Positions 42,769 to 51,388 of a DNA stretch of 64,000 bases are shown here, in pieces. The position numbers and the translations under genes are program-made. The notes beneath the pieces are model-generated. The model was not told the DNA's origin. It searched no databases and saw only the letters and a program-made list of their open reading frames with translations. This DNA comes from CAMEON01 sp045531965 (GTDB taxonomy: Bacteria; Bacillota; Clostridia; Oscillospirales; CAG-272): NCBI GenBank assembly GCA_045531965.1, contig JAZSFA010000144.1, forward strand, positions 1 through 64,000, written 5' to 3'. Numbering within the stretch: the stretch's first letter is position 1; each line of letters starts with the position of its first letter.

Positions 42769-43851
42769 TCACAGATGCCAAACGAAAGCATCCTTAAAGG
42801 GGATTCCGTTGAAAACAGGTAAGGGCGTTTCTTCGGCCAAAGCTTCCAACTCAGCGCGGGCATCAATGAGCGCCTCCCAATAAGGATCGGTGAGGAACAC
42901 GTTTCCGCTCATGAGGAACAGATTCCGGAGACCGCAGGAAATCTCCCATCGCATCTTCTCAATCCAGTTTTCGGGAGATAGCGCGCCCACGGGATAGGTG
43001 GTTGTCTCGCTGAAAGCATTTTTGACCGAACCGATGAGGGTCAAATGCTTTTTGATGCAGGTCTCGATAGAGGGACGGCACAAGGGGTGGCGGAAGCTGC
43101 CGTCATCGAAATGCCCCTCGCCCACACGGAACAGCGCATCGGGGAATCTTGCCTTGATGCGGGTGATATCCAAGCCATGGCGGCGGTCGCCGTTGTGCAT
43201 AACCATGATACCGGGGGTCAAGCCCTCGGGGGTAGTCTCGTCGAGGAACCGAAGAACGGAATCGCATTGGCTATCCGTCCAAGCGTTCCAAAGGTCGTCC
43301 CCCTCGACGGCGGTGGCTACAATATCAACAGGCTTCATACCGTCATATTGTGGATACTTTTTATAAAATCTATCCAAGCAGCGATCACAGTAGCATCCCT
43401 GCAAATGCGCTCCCCAAGAGCCCATGCGGAGATCGTCATCATAGAACAGCTTGGTAAAGCCCAACTCCTTGTGGATCATGATTGCTTCCTTATACCAAGC
43501 GATAACAGTATCATCCACGCAGGTGGTAGTGCCTTGTCGGTTGCCATGGGCGTCTATTCGGTTTTGCCATGATGGGGGCAAGGTGGGATCGACCGCTTCA
43601 CCGTTGAGAGCGTTAGAGCCGTGACCCAGAGGCACGCAGATAGCCTGCACCTCAAAACCCTCCTCCTCCAAAATAGCCTTGGCACGGCGGGCATCCTCCA
43701 AGGAGTTCTGCCATTCACCGTAAATATAGTTGTCCAGCCAGACTGTCTTGACGCCCGCTCTCTTCATCAATTTGATCTTACGGGGAAAATCAGGGTCGGT
43801 CAGCACGAGACTTGTGAGAAAATCGTAGTGAAATTCAAGTGGAATGGACAT
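42769..43851 (-). CDS. TIM-barrel protein, putative glycoside hydrolase-like
   Basis: 360 residues, no signal peptide, ATG behind AAAAGGAG. The pattern of strands suggests a beta/alpha barrel: LMKRAGVKTVWLDNYI, KLFYDDDLRMGSW, then a small cysteine motif GCYCDRCLDRFYKKYP seen in several glycosidase-like barrel families, and FRVGEGHFDDGS. The exact family is not recognised. It follows the PHP-type hydrolase by 11 bases and probably belongs to the same transcript. A catabolic role on glycosides or phosphoesters is conceivable; no catalytic pair is asserted. Confidence 0.65.
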   Translation of the reverse strand: MSIPLEFHYDFLTSLVLTDPDFPRKIKLMKRAGVKTVWLDNYIYGEWQNSLEDARRAKAILEEEGFEVQAICVPLGHGSNALNGEAVDPTLPPSWQNRIDAHGNRQGTTTCVDDTVIAWYKEAIMIHKELGFTKLFYDDDLRMGSWGAHLQGCYCDRCLDRFYKKYPQYDGMKPVDIVATAVEGDDLWNAWTDSQCDSVLRFLDETTPEGLTPGIMVMHNGDRRHGLDITRIKARFPDALFRVGEGHFDDGSFRHPLCRPSIETCIKKHLTLIGSVKNAFSETTTYPVGALSPENWIEKMRWEISCGLRNLFLMSGNVFLTDPYWEALIDARAELEALAEETPLPVFNGIPFKDAFVWHL

Positions 43852-43862
43852 GATAACTCCTT

Positions 43863-45074
43863 TTATTCACGGCTGACACTGATGGGGGAAGTCCATCCGA
43901 AGCGACCGTCGGTCAGCTCTACACGGAGATAGTATATGTCACGGTCTTGCTCCTGTTTGTAGTCCAGGAAGAAGCCTGAGGACTTAGCCATCATCACGTA
44001 ATTGCGGCAGTTCTTGACCACGGTCACCCACTTTACAGGTACGTCGGATTTGACGTTCCAGTACACCGAAAGATCGGTATCGGCAGACAGGGTAAGCTCT
44101 TCACCCATCCAATGACCATTGATGCGGAAGTCGATCTCCATACGACCGTTCATTTGACCATCCGAGGGACCGCGCATAAAAGCGTAGGTGCGCTTGGCCT
44201 TGATGGCGTCGAAGATAGCCTTGTGGGTGTTTTCTTCCGCCCATACACCGGTCAAACCGGGGTATTTGGCATAGCCTCTGTATGCCTCTGTAACCTGTCC
44301 ACCAAGACCTCGATGATCGTCGCTGCCCCCGATGACACCCATGTGGACGCCCCGCCGCAAAGCGTCTTGGAAATATCCGCCTTCAATGGCTACGGACGGT
44401 TCGGCACAAGGATTGCCCATGTACTCAGCGGCATCCCCTCGGGAAATAATCTCCAAGAAGGGCGGCATAAGATCAATGGGCAGGGCGGTAAAATCCGCCC
44501 CAGAGGTCAGCATGTAGGTATCGTGAGGAGCAAAAACACAATCCTCACGGGCAAGTAGCGCGCGAAGCTCAGTCTCGGTCAGCTCACCGTCCCGCACACC
44601 GCGAACCATGTCTGCATCATCGTTTTCAAAGTAGATGACAAGATTATTGAAGAAAGGATAAGAGTCCCGTTCGTAAGCCAAAATGGTGGTAAACTGACCG
44701 TCGATACGGTATTCCTTCACTTTTTCGCGGATGATATCCCATTTGGAAGGAGCCCCCACCCACAGCTCGGGCTTGCCAACACCGCCATGATCGTGATCCG
44801 ACACCGCGGCAAAATCCAGTTTGGCAATATCCCGCAGATTGGTAAAGTATGTATCAATGTCCACGGCACCGTCGGACAGATTGGTATGACCGTGCATTTC
44901 TCCCACAAATGCTTTCAAAGTGGGAGGAGACGGCTCCATGGAATGCTCGGCGGCGTTCATTTCAGTAATCAGCGCATGGGTATCCCCCACACCGCTGTAA
45001 ACCGCATCGGTAAATGCCTTGGAGCGATTGGGGGTGTCAATACGCTTGGCGGTATACTTATCGGGGTGATTCAT
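43863..45074 (-). CDS. PHP-domain (CehA/McbA-type) metallohydrolase
   Basis: 403 residues from the ATG at 45074, spaced correctly from GGAGGG; the longer frame to 45086 overlaps that site. PHP motifs: GEMHGHTNLSDG (metal-binding HxH), AAVSDHDHGG, VFAPHDTYML and IGGSDDHRGLGG. A C-terminal beta domain follows. PHP enzymes hydrolyse phosphoesters or related bonds with a multinuclear metal centre; the substrate is unknown. It lies 17 bases after pgsA and 11 before a TIM-barrel gene. Confidence 0.85.
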   Translation of the reverse strand: MNHPDKYTAKRIDTPNRSKAFTDAVYSGVGDTHALITEMNAAEHSMEPSPPTLKAFVGEMHGHTNLSDGAVDIDTYFTNLRDIAKLDFAAVSDHDHGGVGKPELWVGAPSKWDIIREKVKEYRIDGQFTTILAYERDSYPFFNNLVIYFENDDADMVRGVRDGELTETELRALLAREDCVFAPHDTYMLTSGADFTALPIDLMPPFLEIISRGDAAEYMGNPCAEPSVAIEGGYFQDALRRGVHMGVIGGSDDHRGLGGQVTEAYRGYAKYPGLTGVWAEENTHKAIFDAIKAKRTYAFMRGPSDGQMNGRMEIDFRINGHWMGEELTLSADTDLSVYWNVKSDVPVKWVTVVKNCRNYVMMAKSSGFFLDYKQEQDRDIYYLRVELTDGRFGWTSPISVSRE

Positions 45075-45091
45075 AGTACCCTCCAAAATGA

Positions 45092-45739
45092 TTATTTTTC
45101 AGGATCCAGATACTTCCACAGCCCCATGAAATAGTTGATACCCGAAGCAATGGTAAAGAAAATTGTCAAAGCGGCGAAGAAATAGGACAGCGGCAACCAA
45201 GTCACCCACCATGAAGGAAGAGCGTTGCCAACACCTTCAATGGCATAGAGTACGGGCTCCATGATGGCCACCACCACAAAGATGATCTGCACCACGGTCT
45301 TCATCTTGCCCATCATGTTGGCGGCGACCACCTTGCCCCCCGAGGAGGAAGCCACGAGACGGAGAGAGGTCACTGCCAGCTCACGGAAAATGACGATAAG
45401 TAAGGTGATGATAAACAACGCTTGGTTATTATTGTCAAACAGCATAGCGGTGCGGTAGACGATGGCGGTCATAGCACCGATGACCATGAATTTATCAGCC
45501 AGGGGATCCATCAGCTTGCCGAAGTCGGTAACCAGCCCGTACTTGCGGGCGATCTTACCGTCCAGCATGTCGGTCAGAGACGCAATGACAAATAGGGCGG
45601 TGCCGATGATAGCACTGATAAGTTTGGGCATAACAGATTCGGGAAGCATCATGACCACGATGAAAATGGGCACCATGCAGATACGCAGAACGGTCAGCTT
45701 GTTGGGAAGGTTCATTTTGGATTTTTTCTTGTCGCTCAT
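45092..45739 (-). CDS. pgsA: CDP-diacylglycerol--glycerol-3-phosphate 3-phosphatidyltransferase
   Basis: 215 residues from the ATG at 45739 (AAGGAGA site). Multi-pass membrane enzyme with the full motif DMLDGKIARKYG followed by FGKLMDPLADK, and the N-terminal NLPNKLTVLRI typical of PgsA. It makes phosphatidylglycerol phosphate, the first step to phosphatidylglycerol. It lies downstream of rimO with a 280-base gap containing a family 2 repeat; rimO-pgsA adjacency is common in Firmicutes. The rest of the 45740-45942 gap shows no gene. Confidence 0.94.
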   Translation of the reverse strand: MSDKKKSKMNLPNKLTVLRICMVPIFIVVMMLPESVMPKLISAIIGTALFVIASLTDMLDGKIARKYGLVTDFGKLMDPLADKFMVIGAMTAIVYRTAMLFDNNNQALFIITLLIVIFRELAVTSLRLVASSSGGKVVAANMMGKMKTVVQIIFVVVAIMEPVLYAIEGVGNALPSWWVTWLPLSYFFAALTIFFTIASGINYFMGLWKYLDPEK

Positions 45740-45942
45740 GACTTTTTCTCCTTGGTTATATGTAGTAGGGCAGATTCCGTATACGCTCATTTACGGTACA
45801 GAGTTGTTCAAGGGTATTTTACGGGAAGCCGCGCAAGGCTTTCCCTACAGGTACGTTTAATATCGCTATGGGTCAGGATCCTCATGGTGGATACAGAAAT
45901 TCAACCCTATATTTGATTTCTACCTCTATCATGCCCTTTTTA

Positions 45943-46018
45943 AAAGGTTTTGGAAGTCTTGAAACCTTTTCTCAAAAGGTTTCAAGTGGGGTCAAGGGGC
46001 AACGCCCCTTGCGTACTC
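45943..46018 (-). repeat. Dispersed hairpin repeat, family 2, copy 2
   Basis: Minus strand: GGAGTACGCAAGGGGC, CCCCTTGACCCCACTT, then GAAACCTTTT / AAAAGGTTTC hairpin (45961-45983). It begins at the rimO stop and matches the heads of copies 3 and 4 (GGAGTACGCAAGGG, CCCCTTGACCCC). Confidence 0.65.
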
Positions 46019-46019
46019 C

Positions 46020-47384
46020 TTATTCCTCCGCCATGGCGAAGCCGTACAGGTCGTAGTCCACGACCTCGCGGATCTTAACAGGGACGGTGGAGCCGGGAGC
46101 AATGCGAGCTTCTCCGCGCCAGCGGAAGAAAACCTTGCCGTCGATCTCGGGAGCGTCGGCAGCGGAACGTCCAAAGTAAGTTTCATTGACAGGGTCGAAA
46201 TCCTCCACGAGAACCGTGACCACAGAGCCAATCTTTGCCTTGTTCTGCTCTTCGTTGATGCGGACTTGGGTACGCATAAGAATGTCCATTCGATCCTGCT
46301 TCACCTGCTCGTCGATCTGATCGGGGAAATCATAGGCGGCGGTTCCCTCCTCACGGGAGTAGGTGAACACACCCGCGTGCTCGAAGCGGGCCTCTTCCAA
46401 AAACTCGGCCAACTCGTTGAAGTCCTCCTCGGTCTCCCCGGGGAAACCAACGATGAAGGTGGTGCGGATCACGATGCCCGGCACCTCGGTACGGAGCTTG
46501 CGAAGCACATCGCGGATCATGGCACCATCACCGTGACGGTTCATAGCCGTCAGCATGTGATCGCTGATATGCTGGAGAGGCAGGTCGATGTATTTGACAA
46601 TACGTGGATTGTCGCGGATCTCGGCGACCAGCTCGTCGGTGATCTTGACGGGATAGCAATAGAGCAAACGGATCCAAGGAATGTCGGTAGTCTCGGTGAT
46701 CTTGTGAAGCAATTCGTGGAGGGCGTAGTGACCGTACAGATCCTTACCGTAACGGGTGATGTCCTGGGCGATGATCACCAACTCCTTAATGCCTTGATCC
46801 GAAAGTTCTTTGGCCTCGGCTACCAAATCCTCCATGGGACGGCTACGGAAGTTGCCGCGGATGGAAGGGATCGCGCAGTAAGCACAGCGATTGTCGCAGC
46901 CTTCAGCGATTTTGAGATAAGCCATATACTCGGGGGTGGTCAGAACGCGGTCACCGCCCAAACGGACTGTATTCTTATCCTCAAAAGAAGTATATTTCTC
47001 AGACGCTACCAGTTTTCGACCCTTCTTGACCTGTTCTTCAACCGCTTTAACAGCCTCCACGATGTTGTGGATACTGCCTACACCCAAGAGCGCGTCCACC
47101 TCGGGCATTTGTTCCAAAATTTCCTCGCGGTAACGCTCGGCAAGACAGCCCGTGACGATGATACCCTTGAGATCGCGGTTCTCCTTCAGCCAAGCTACGT
47201 CCAAAATGTTGTCAATAGCCTCCTTCTTGGCGCTCTCAATGAAGCCGCAGGTGTTAATAATGATGATATCCGCGTCGATATCCTCCGGGGTAATCTCATA
47301 GCCCGCAGACATGACCTCGTGGAGCATCACCTCGGTGTCAAGCTGGTTCTTGGGACAGCCCAAAGAAATAAATCCAATCTTCAT
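46020..47384 (-). CDS. rimO: Ribosomal protein S12 (Asp) methylthiotransferase RimO
   Basis: 454 residues. The N-terminal UPF0004 domain has three Cys ligands (SLGCPKNQLDTE, NTCGFIESAKKEAID, VTGCLAERYREE), the radical SAM motif is CDNRCAYCAIPSIRG, and a C-terminal TRAM domain ends the protein. EAIDNILD and the S12-type spacing favour RimO over MiaB. It adds a methylthio group to an aspartate of uS12. Ribosome site AGAAAGGAC; a small GAGCAG/CTGCTC hairpin lies just upstream at 47401-47418. Confidence 0.96.
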   Translation of the reverse strand: MKIGFISLGCPKNQLDTEVMLHEVMSAGYEITPEDIDADIIIINTCGFIESAKKEAIDNILDVAWLKENRDLKGIIVTGCLAERYREEILEQMPEVDALLGVGSIHNIVEAVKAVEEQVKKGRKLVASEKYTSFEDKNTVRLGGDRVLTTPEYMAYLKIAEGCDNRCAYCAIPSIRGNFRSRPMEDLVAEAKELSDQGIKELVIIAQDITRYGKDLYGHYALHELLHKITETTDIPWIRLLYCYPVKITDELVAEIRDNPRIVKYIDLPLQHISDHMLTAMNRHGDGAMIRDVLRKLRTEVPGIVIRTTFIVGFPGETEEDFNELAEFLEEARFEHAGVFTYSREEGTAAYDFPDQIDEQVKQDRMDILMRTQVRINEEQNKAKIGSVVTVLVEDFDPVNETYFGRSAADAPEIDGKVFFRWRGEARIAPGSTVPVKIREVVDYDLYGFAMAEE

Positions 47385-47442
47385 ATATGTCCTTTCTGTT
47401 GAGCAGGCATTCTGCTCCTACTATACATAATCATACAGCATA

Positions 47443-47471
47443 ATGATATCATAAAAGGCACGAAATGTCAA
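47443..47471 (-). promoter_or_regulatory. Promoter of rimO-pgsA
   Basis: Minus strand TTGACA, 17 bases, TATCAT. Confidence 0.75.
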
Positions 47472-47523
47472 GGAAAAGAGATGATTTATTCCATGAAAAA
47501 AGGGTGAACGGAATTTGACCGAC

Positions 47524-47552
47524 TTGACAAGCGGTAGATGGTGTGCTATACT
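47524..47552 (+). promoter_or_regulatory. Promoter of the CPBP protease gene
   Basis: TTGACA, 17 bases, TATACT; the transcript would have a leader of about 160 bases that contains a small open frame at 47581. Confidence 0.8.
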
Positions 47553-47580
47553 TGTTTTACCATTCGGAAGGGAGCCCAGC

Positions 47581-47721
47581 GTGAAAGTTCAAAGATTCCA
47601 AACCGAAGTTCACTGTTTCACGCACAATTCTCCTAAAATGGAATTCACCTTTTGTCGCATAAGCACCACGGTCGAATTTCAAACGGTATTTGTGCCGCCG
47701 CCGGCGGCGAAATGGAGATGA
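47581..47721 (+). CDS. Possible 46-residue leader peptide
   Basis: A GTG at 47581 follows GGAAGGGAG and opens a frame of 46 codons (MKVQRFQTEV... ending PPPAAKWR) whose TGA overlaps an ATG of the next gene in ATGA. No homology is recognised. The ribosome site, promoter distance and overlap make translation plausible, perhaps to couple or modulate the protease gene, but it could also be chance. Confidence 0.4.
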   Translation: MKVQRFQTEVHCFTHNSPKMEFTFCRISTTVEFQTVFVPPPAAKWR

Positions 47722-47723
47722 TC

Positions 47724-48638
47724 ATGTTTAATTTCCCTGAAACGCGGATGCTCCGCGAAAACCGTCGCCTTCATACCGACAAAGAAAACCCCGCGCTTCA
47801 TGCAGGCATCCGCTTGCTGATCTGGCTGTTGGTTTTTCTCGTCGGGATGCTGGCGCAAAGTCTGATCCAGCTGATTATTTTTTCGCTCTTCCCCTCTCTA
47901 AAATTAACCCACAGTTTGGTGGTTCAGCTGTTTTCTACAGTAGCCCCCCTTGTCGTTTGCCTTCTTTACTGTCTATTGATCGAAAAAAGAAACCTGCTGT
48001 CCATAGGCTTTCCCTCAAAAAACGCCCTTGGCGAGTATTTCGTTGGAATGGGCGCGGGTCTTGTCTTACTGATGCTTGCCGTAGGGCTGTGTTTAATGAC
48101 AGGAAAGTTGACAATCACAGCGACAGAAAACCCCGCCGTAGGCGTTATCCTGCTCTATCTTTTGGGCTTTTTGATACAAGGCATGAGTGAAGAAATTCTC
48201 TGCCGCGGCTGTCTCATGATGTCCTTGGCTCAAGGTTGCCCCACTTGGGTGGCGGTGCTGATCAACGCCTTGATTTTCACCATCCTCCATACGGGCAATC
48301 CCGGAATTACCCCCATCGCGCTGGTCAATCTGACACTTTTCGGACTGTTTGCCTCCCTGTACACCCTGCGCCGAGGCAGTTTGTGGGGGATAGGCGCACT
48401 CCACGCCCTATGGAATTTTGCCCAAGGCAATATCTTTGACATTCAGGTCAGCGGACTGACCGGCTGTCCTTCCCTGCTGACCGCCACGGTCAGGGAAGGC
48501 GGCGAGCTTATCCATGGCGGTGCTTTTGGCATAGAGGGCGGACTTGCCGCCACCTTCGTGCTGGTCGTTGGCGTGATTATTTGTCTTCTGATGAAAACGA
48601 AGAAAAGCGAGATCGCAGAAAATCACATAACCCCATAA
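47724..48638 (+). CDS. CPBP-family intramembrane metalloprotease
   Basis: 304 residues from the ATG at 47724, with GGAG six bases upstream; ATGs at 47718 and 47712 are alternatives. About eight membrane segments. The family motifs are present: EExxxR in GMSEEILCRGCLMM, FTILHTGN, and HALWNFAQGN near the end, supplying Glu and His for a metal-dependent peptidase in the membrane. Members process prenylated proteins, bacteriocin-related peptides or stress regulators; no such neighbour is present. A bidirectional terminator follows. Confidence 0.88.
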   Translation: MFNFPETRMLRENRRLHTDKENPALHAGIRLLIWLLVFLVGMLAQSLIQLIIFSLFPSLKLTHSLVVQLFSTVAPLVVCLLYCLLIEKRNLLSIGFPSKNALGEYFVGMGAGLVLLMLAVGLCLMTGKLTITATENPAVGVILLYLLGFLIQGMSEEILCRGCLMMSLAQGCPTWVAVLINALIFTILHTGNPGITPIALVNLTLFGLFASLYTLRRGSLWGIGALHALWNFAQGNIFDIQVSGLTGCPSLLTATVREGGELIHGGAFGIEGGLAATFVLVVGVIICLLMKTKKSEIAENHITP

Positions 48639-48640
48639 AA

Positions 48641-48677
48641 AGTGAGCGCCCCTCCCATAAAGGAGGAGCGCTCTTTG
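48641..48677. terminator. Bidirectional terminator
   Basis: GAGCGCCCCTCC pairs with GGAGGAGCGCTC (one mismatch) around CATAAA; flanked by A-run and TTT. It serves the CPBP gene and the broken BspA-like gene. Confidence 0.8.
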
Positions 48678-48679
48678 AT

Positions 48680-49122
48680 TTACTCGTTTGTCTCAGCGGC
48701 AGGATCGTAGTTGTAGTGGATGGTGGCGTCGAAGAGGGGGCGTTATTGACGCCGATGGTGATGGCAGCCCATTCCTCAGGAGTGCCTGTGTAATAAACAT
48801 CCGTCAAAGAGGAACAAGCATTAAAAGCATTCCCTTCAATTTTCGTCACATTTTCAGAAAAAACAACGATTTTCAGGTGACTACAGTTCTCAAAGAGCCC
48901 CATCGGAAGAGTCGTCACAAGATCAGGAATGACCACGCTTTCTAAATTAGTTGAGGCAAACGCGCCATTCCCAAGTTGAGACACATGGCTTCCGATTGTA
49001 ATTTCGCTTAATTTGCTACATCCATAAAACGCTTGAATCCCAATACAGTCTACGCCGTTGCCAATCACGACATTTGTCAATTCTCGGCATCCCCATAACG
49101 CAAAAACCGGGATCTCCTTCAA
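48680..49122 (-). pseudogene. BspA-like LRR gene remnant (5' truncated, 3' frameshift)
   Basis: Minus strand, about 5 LRR units such as VDCIGIQAFYGCSKLSEITI and VTKIEGNAFNACSSLTDVYY. There is no signal peptide: the frame opens only at a TTG (49122) and a stop lies just upstream, so the N-terminus is missing. After TPEEWAAITIGVNNA the frame loses sense and runs on to 48577; shifting by one base at a G5 tract (48736-48740) restores the usual LRR-protein ending FDATIHYNYDP and a stop at 48680, directly before the terminator. So the gene is broken twice. A sequencing error in the homopolymer would explain only the second break. Confidence 0.7.
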
Positions 49123-49195
49123 AATGGCATATCATCTAGTCATTGATCATTATACCATCTCGTCAAGATTTGTAAAGGCTTTTCATAAAAAAGCA

Positions 49196-49228
49196 AAACC
49201 GCAGGAATCACTTCCTGCGGTTTTTGAA
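49196..49228 (-). terminator. Terminator of the cmk-plsC-ispH/rpsA operon
   Basis: AAAACCGCAGGAAG / CTTCCTGCGGTTTT hairpin, 13 bases past the stop at 49241. Confidence 0.9.
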
Positions 49229-49240
49229 TTTCATAGAGAA

Positions 49241-51325
49241 TTATTCAGCGTCAGTTGCTTCAACAGCATCCTCTGCGACCTCAGCAGCCTCGGCGGCCTC
49301 AGCGACCAGCTGATCAGCCAGAGCCTTAGCTTCCTCGATGAGGGCACGGATGGACAGGCTGACCTTCTGCTTCTCGTTGTCAATGTCGATGATCTTTACG
49401 TCAACGACCTGACCGACCTGAAGCACGTCCTCGGGCTTGCCGATCTTGTGGTCAGCGATCTGGGAAATGTGGATCAGACCGTCCACGTTATCCACGATCT
49501 CTGCGAATGCACCGAAGGGCATGAGGCTTACGATCTTAACCGAAGCCACATCACCGACAGCATACTGGTTGGTGAAGATGTACCAGGGGTTGGTCTCAGC
49601 AGTCTTGCAGCTGAGGGAAATGCGCTTGTCCTCGACGTTGAGCTTTTTGACATAAACAGTCAGCTCGTCGCCAACGGAAACGACCTTGGAAGGATCGCTG
49701 ATGCGCTTCCAGGTCAGCTCGGATGCGTGAACCATACCGTCCACACCACCCAAGTCAACGAAAGCACCGTAAGAAGTCAGGCTCTTAACCTTACCGGTAA
49801 AGACCATACCTTCCTCAATGGTCTCCCAGAATGCCTTCTCGCGAGCGCGGCGCTCGTCAGCCAGAACAGCACTGATAGAACCCTTGGCCTTCTTGCCTTC
49901 CTTGATTTCGATAACGCGCAGGTTCACAGTCTGACCTACCAGCACTGCGAAGTCTTCGCCGCGGGGAATACCCGTGAAACGAGCGGGAACGAAAACCTTG
50001 TTGTTGTAAACAACGACTTCCACACCACCCTTGTTTGCGGCAACGACCTTACCTTCAACGGTCTCCTTGGTCTCGCAAGCTTCGACCACCTTCTGCCAAT
50101 TCTTATCAGAATCGACACGCTTCTTGGAGAGCTCAGCGAAGCCTTCGACGTCGCTGACACGGATCACGAATGCCTCTACCTCATCTCCAATTTTGAACAT
50201 CTCTTCCAGACTTGCAGAGGGATCATCTGTGATTTGTGCCTGCTTGATCACGCCGGTGACTTTTGCACCCAGATCAAGCTGGATCTCGCCTGCGTTGATG
50301 GCAGTAATTGTGCCAACCACGGTATCTCCTGTATTTAATGTCTTGAGAGACTCTTCGAGCATCTCCGCGAAATTTTCATTCAGAATCTGTTCGCTCATTT
50401 TGTTTGAAACCTCCTCTATAATATCGTGGGGAGTGGATGCTCCTGCCACGACCCCTGCTTTATTGCAGGAAAACGGAATTTTGTTTTGCAGATCTTCTGC
50501 CTGCTCGACCCACACCGTGTCAGCGCAAATGTTTTTACAGATGGTATAGAGCTTGGCGGAGTTTGAACTGTCACGCCCACCAATGACCACCATGAAATCA
50601 CATTCATGTGCAAGGTCTGCGGCTTCCTTCTGCCGTGATTCCGTAACACTACATATTGTATCAAAAATCAGCGGATTTTTAAAGTCCCTTTTTGCAAGTT
50701 TTTTCAACTTTTCCCATTCCGCTAAATTTTGCGTCGTTTGCGCCACAAGAATTGGCTGTTTTGCACAAACACTATGGAATTTCCCATCTGAAATTGCCTT
50801 TTCATATGCCTCAGCACTGGAAAAAACGAATTTTTCGCCTTCAAAACGACTCATAAAACCGATGACTTCGGGATGGGACTCCGAGCCAAGAACGATAAGA
50901 AAGTGATCAACGACGTCAGAGGAAACGTTTTCAGGCGAACTCTGCCACTGTTCACTCAGGATTCGATGAATCTTTTTTACAAAAGGACAAGTACAGTCCA
51001 CAAAGGAGAAATACGGATTATCTGCGGCACATTTTACCAACAACGCCTCTGTCTCACGCTTCATACCGTGTGCTCTGACGAACACCTTGACGGGAGCATC
51101 GGCACGGGCAGAAGCGGCAAGAGCCGGAATCTCTTCGTAGGAGGTCACACACACGCCGCCCTTTTCCAGCCGCTGATTATAGATCTCATTATGGATGAGC
51201 CTGCCCAACGTGTATATGCGTTCTCCCGGGACGTGCTCTGCCATTTCTTTTTCCACAACGGCAGTCGCATGGGCTACGCCAAAGCAAAAGCCGGCGTTCT
51301 TGGCGACGATAACTTCTTTTTTCAT
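49241..51325 (-). CDS. ispH: IspH (HMBPP reductase) fused to ribosomal S1-like protein
   Basis: 694 residues from the ATG at 51325 (AAAGGAG site). Residues 1-300 are IspH, which makes IPP and DMAPP in the MEP pathway: cluster ligands Cys14 (GFCFGV), Cys113 (DCTCPFV) and Cys225 (TICSVTESRQKEA). A linker leads to four S1 RNA-binding domains (about 332-400, 420-490, 503-573, 588-660; for example GKVKSLTSYGAFVDLGGVDG), then an Ala/Glu-rich tail. This natural fusion is a known clostridial feature and stands in for separate IspH and RpsA. It is the last gene after cmk and plsC. Confidence 0.96.
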   Translation of the reverse strand: MKKEVIVAKNAGFCFGVAHATAVVEKEMAEHVPGERIYTLGRLIHNEIYNQRLEKGGVCVTSYEEIPALAASARADAPVKVFVRAHGMKRETEALLVKCAADNPYFSFVDCTCPFVKKIHRILSEQWQSSPENVSSDVVDHFLIVLGSESHPEVIGFMSRFEGEKFVFSSAEAYEKAISDGKFHSVCAKQPILVAQTTQNLAEWEKLKKLAKRDFKNPLIFDTICSVTESRQKEAADLAHECDFMVVIGGRDSSNSAKLYTICKNICADTVWVEQAEDLQNKIPFSCNKAGVVAGASTPHDIIEEVSNKMSEQILNENFAEMLEESLKTLNTGDTVVGTITAINAGEIQLDLGAKVTGVIKQAQITDDPSASLEEMFKIGDEVEAFVIRVSDVEGFAELSKKRVDSDKNWQKVVEACETKETVEGKVVAANKGGVEVVVYNNKVFVPARFTGIPRGEDFAVLVGQTVNLRVIEIKEGKKAKGSISAVLADERRAREKAFWETIEEGMVFTGKVKSLTSYGAFVDLGGVDGMVHASELTWKRISDPSKVVSVGDELTVYVKKLNVEDKRISLSCKTAETNPWYIFTNQYAVGDVASVKIVSLMPFGAFAEIVDNVDGLIHISQIADHKIGKPEDVLQVGQVVDVKIIDIDNEKQKVSLSIRALIEEAKALADQLVAEAAEAAEVAEDAVEATDAE

Positions 51326-51388
51326 GGAATCTCCTTTGGAAGCAATATACATGAGGATATACGGCAAATGATCAGCGCAACGACAAGG

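Noticed and set aside
46266..47402. 378-residue plus-strand frame opposite rimO
   Set aside because: Antisense shadow of a clear RimO gene; no domain signal.
49058..50338. 426-residue plus-strand frame opposite ispH/rpsA
   Set aside because: Antisense shadow; crosses the operon terminator.
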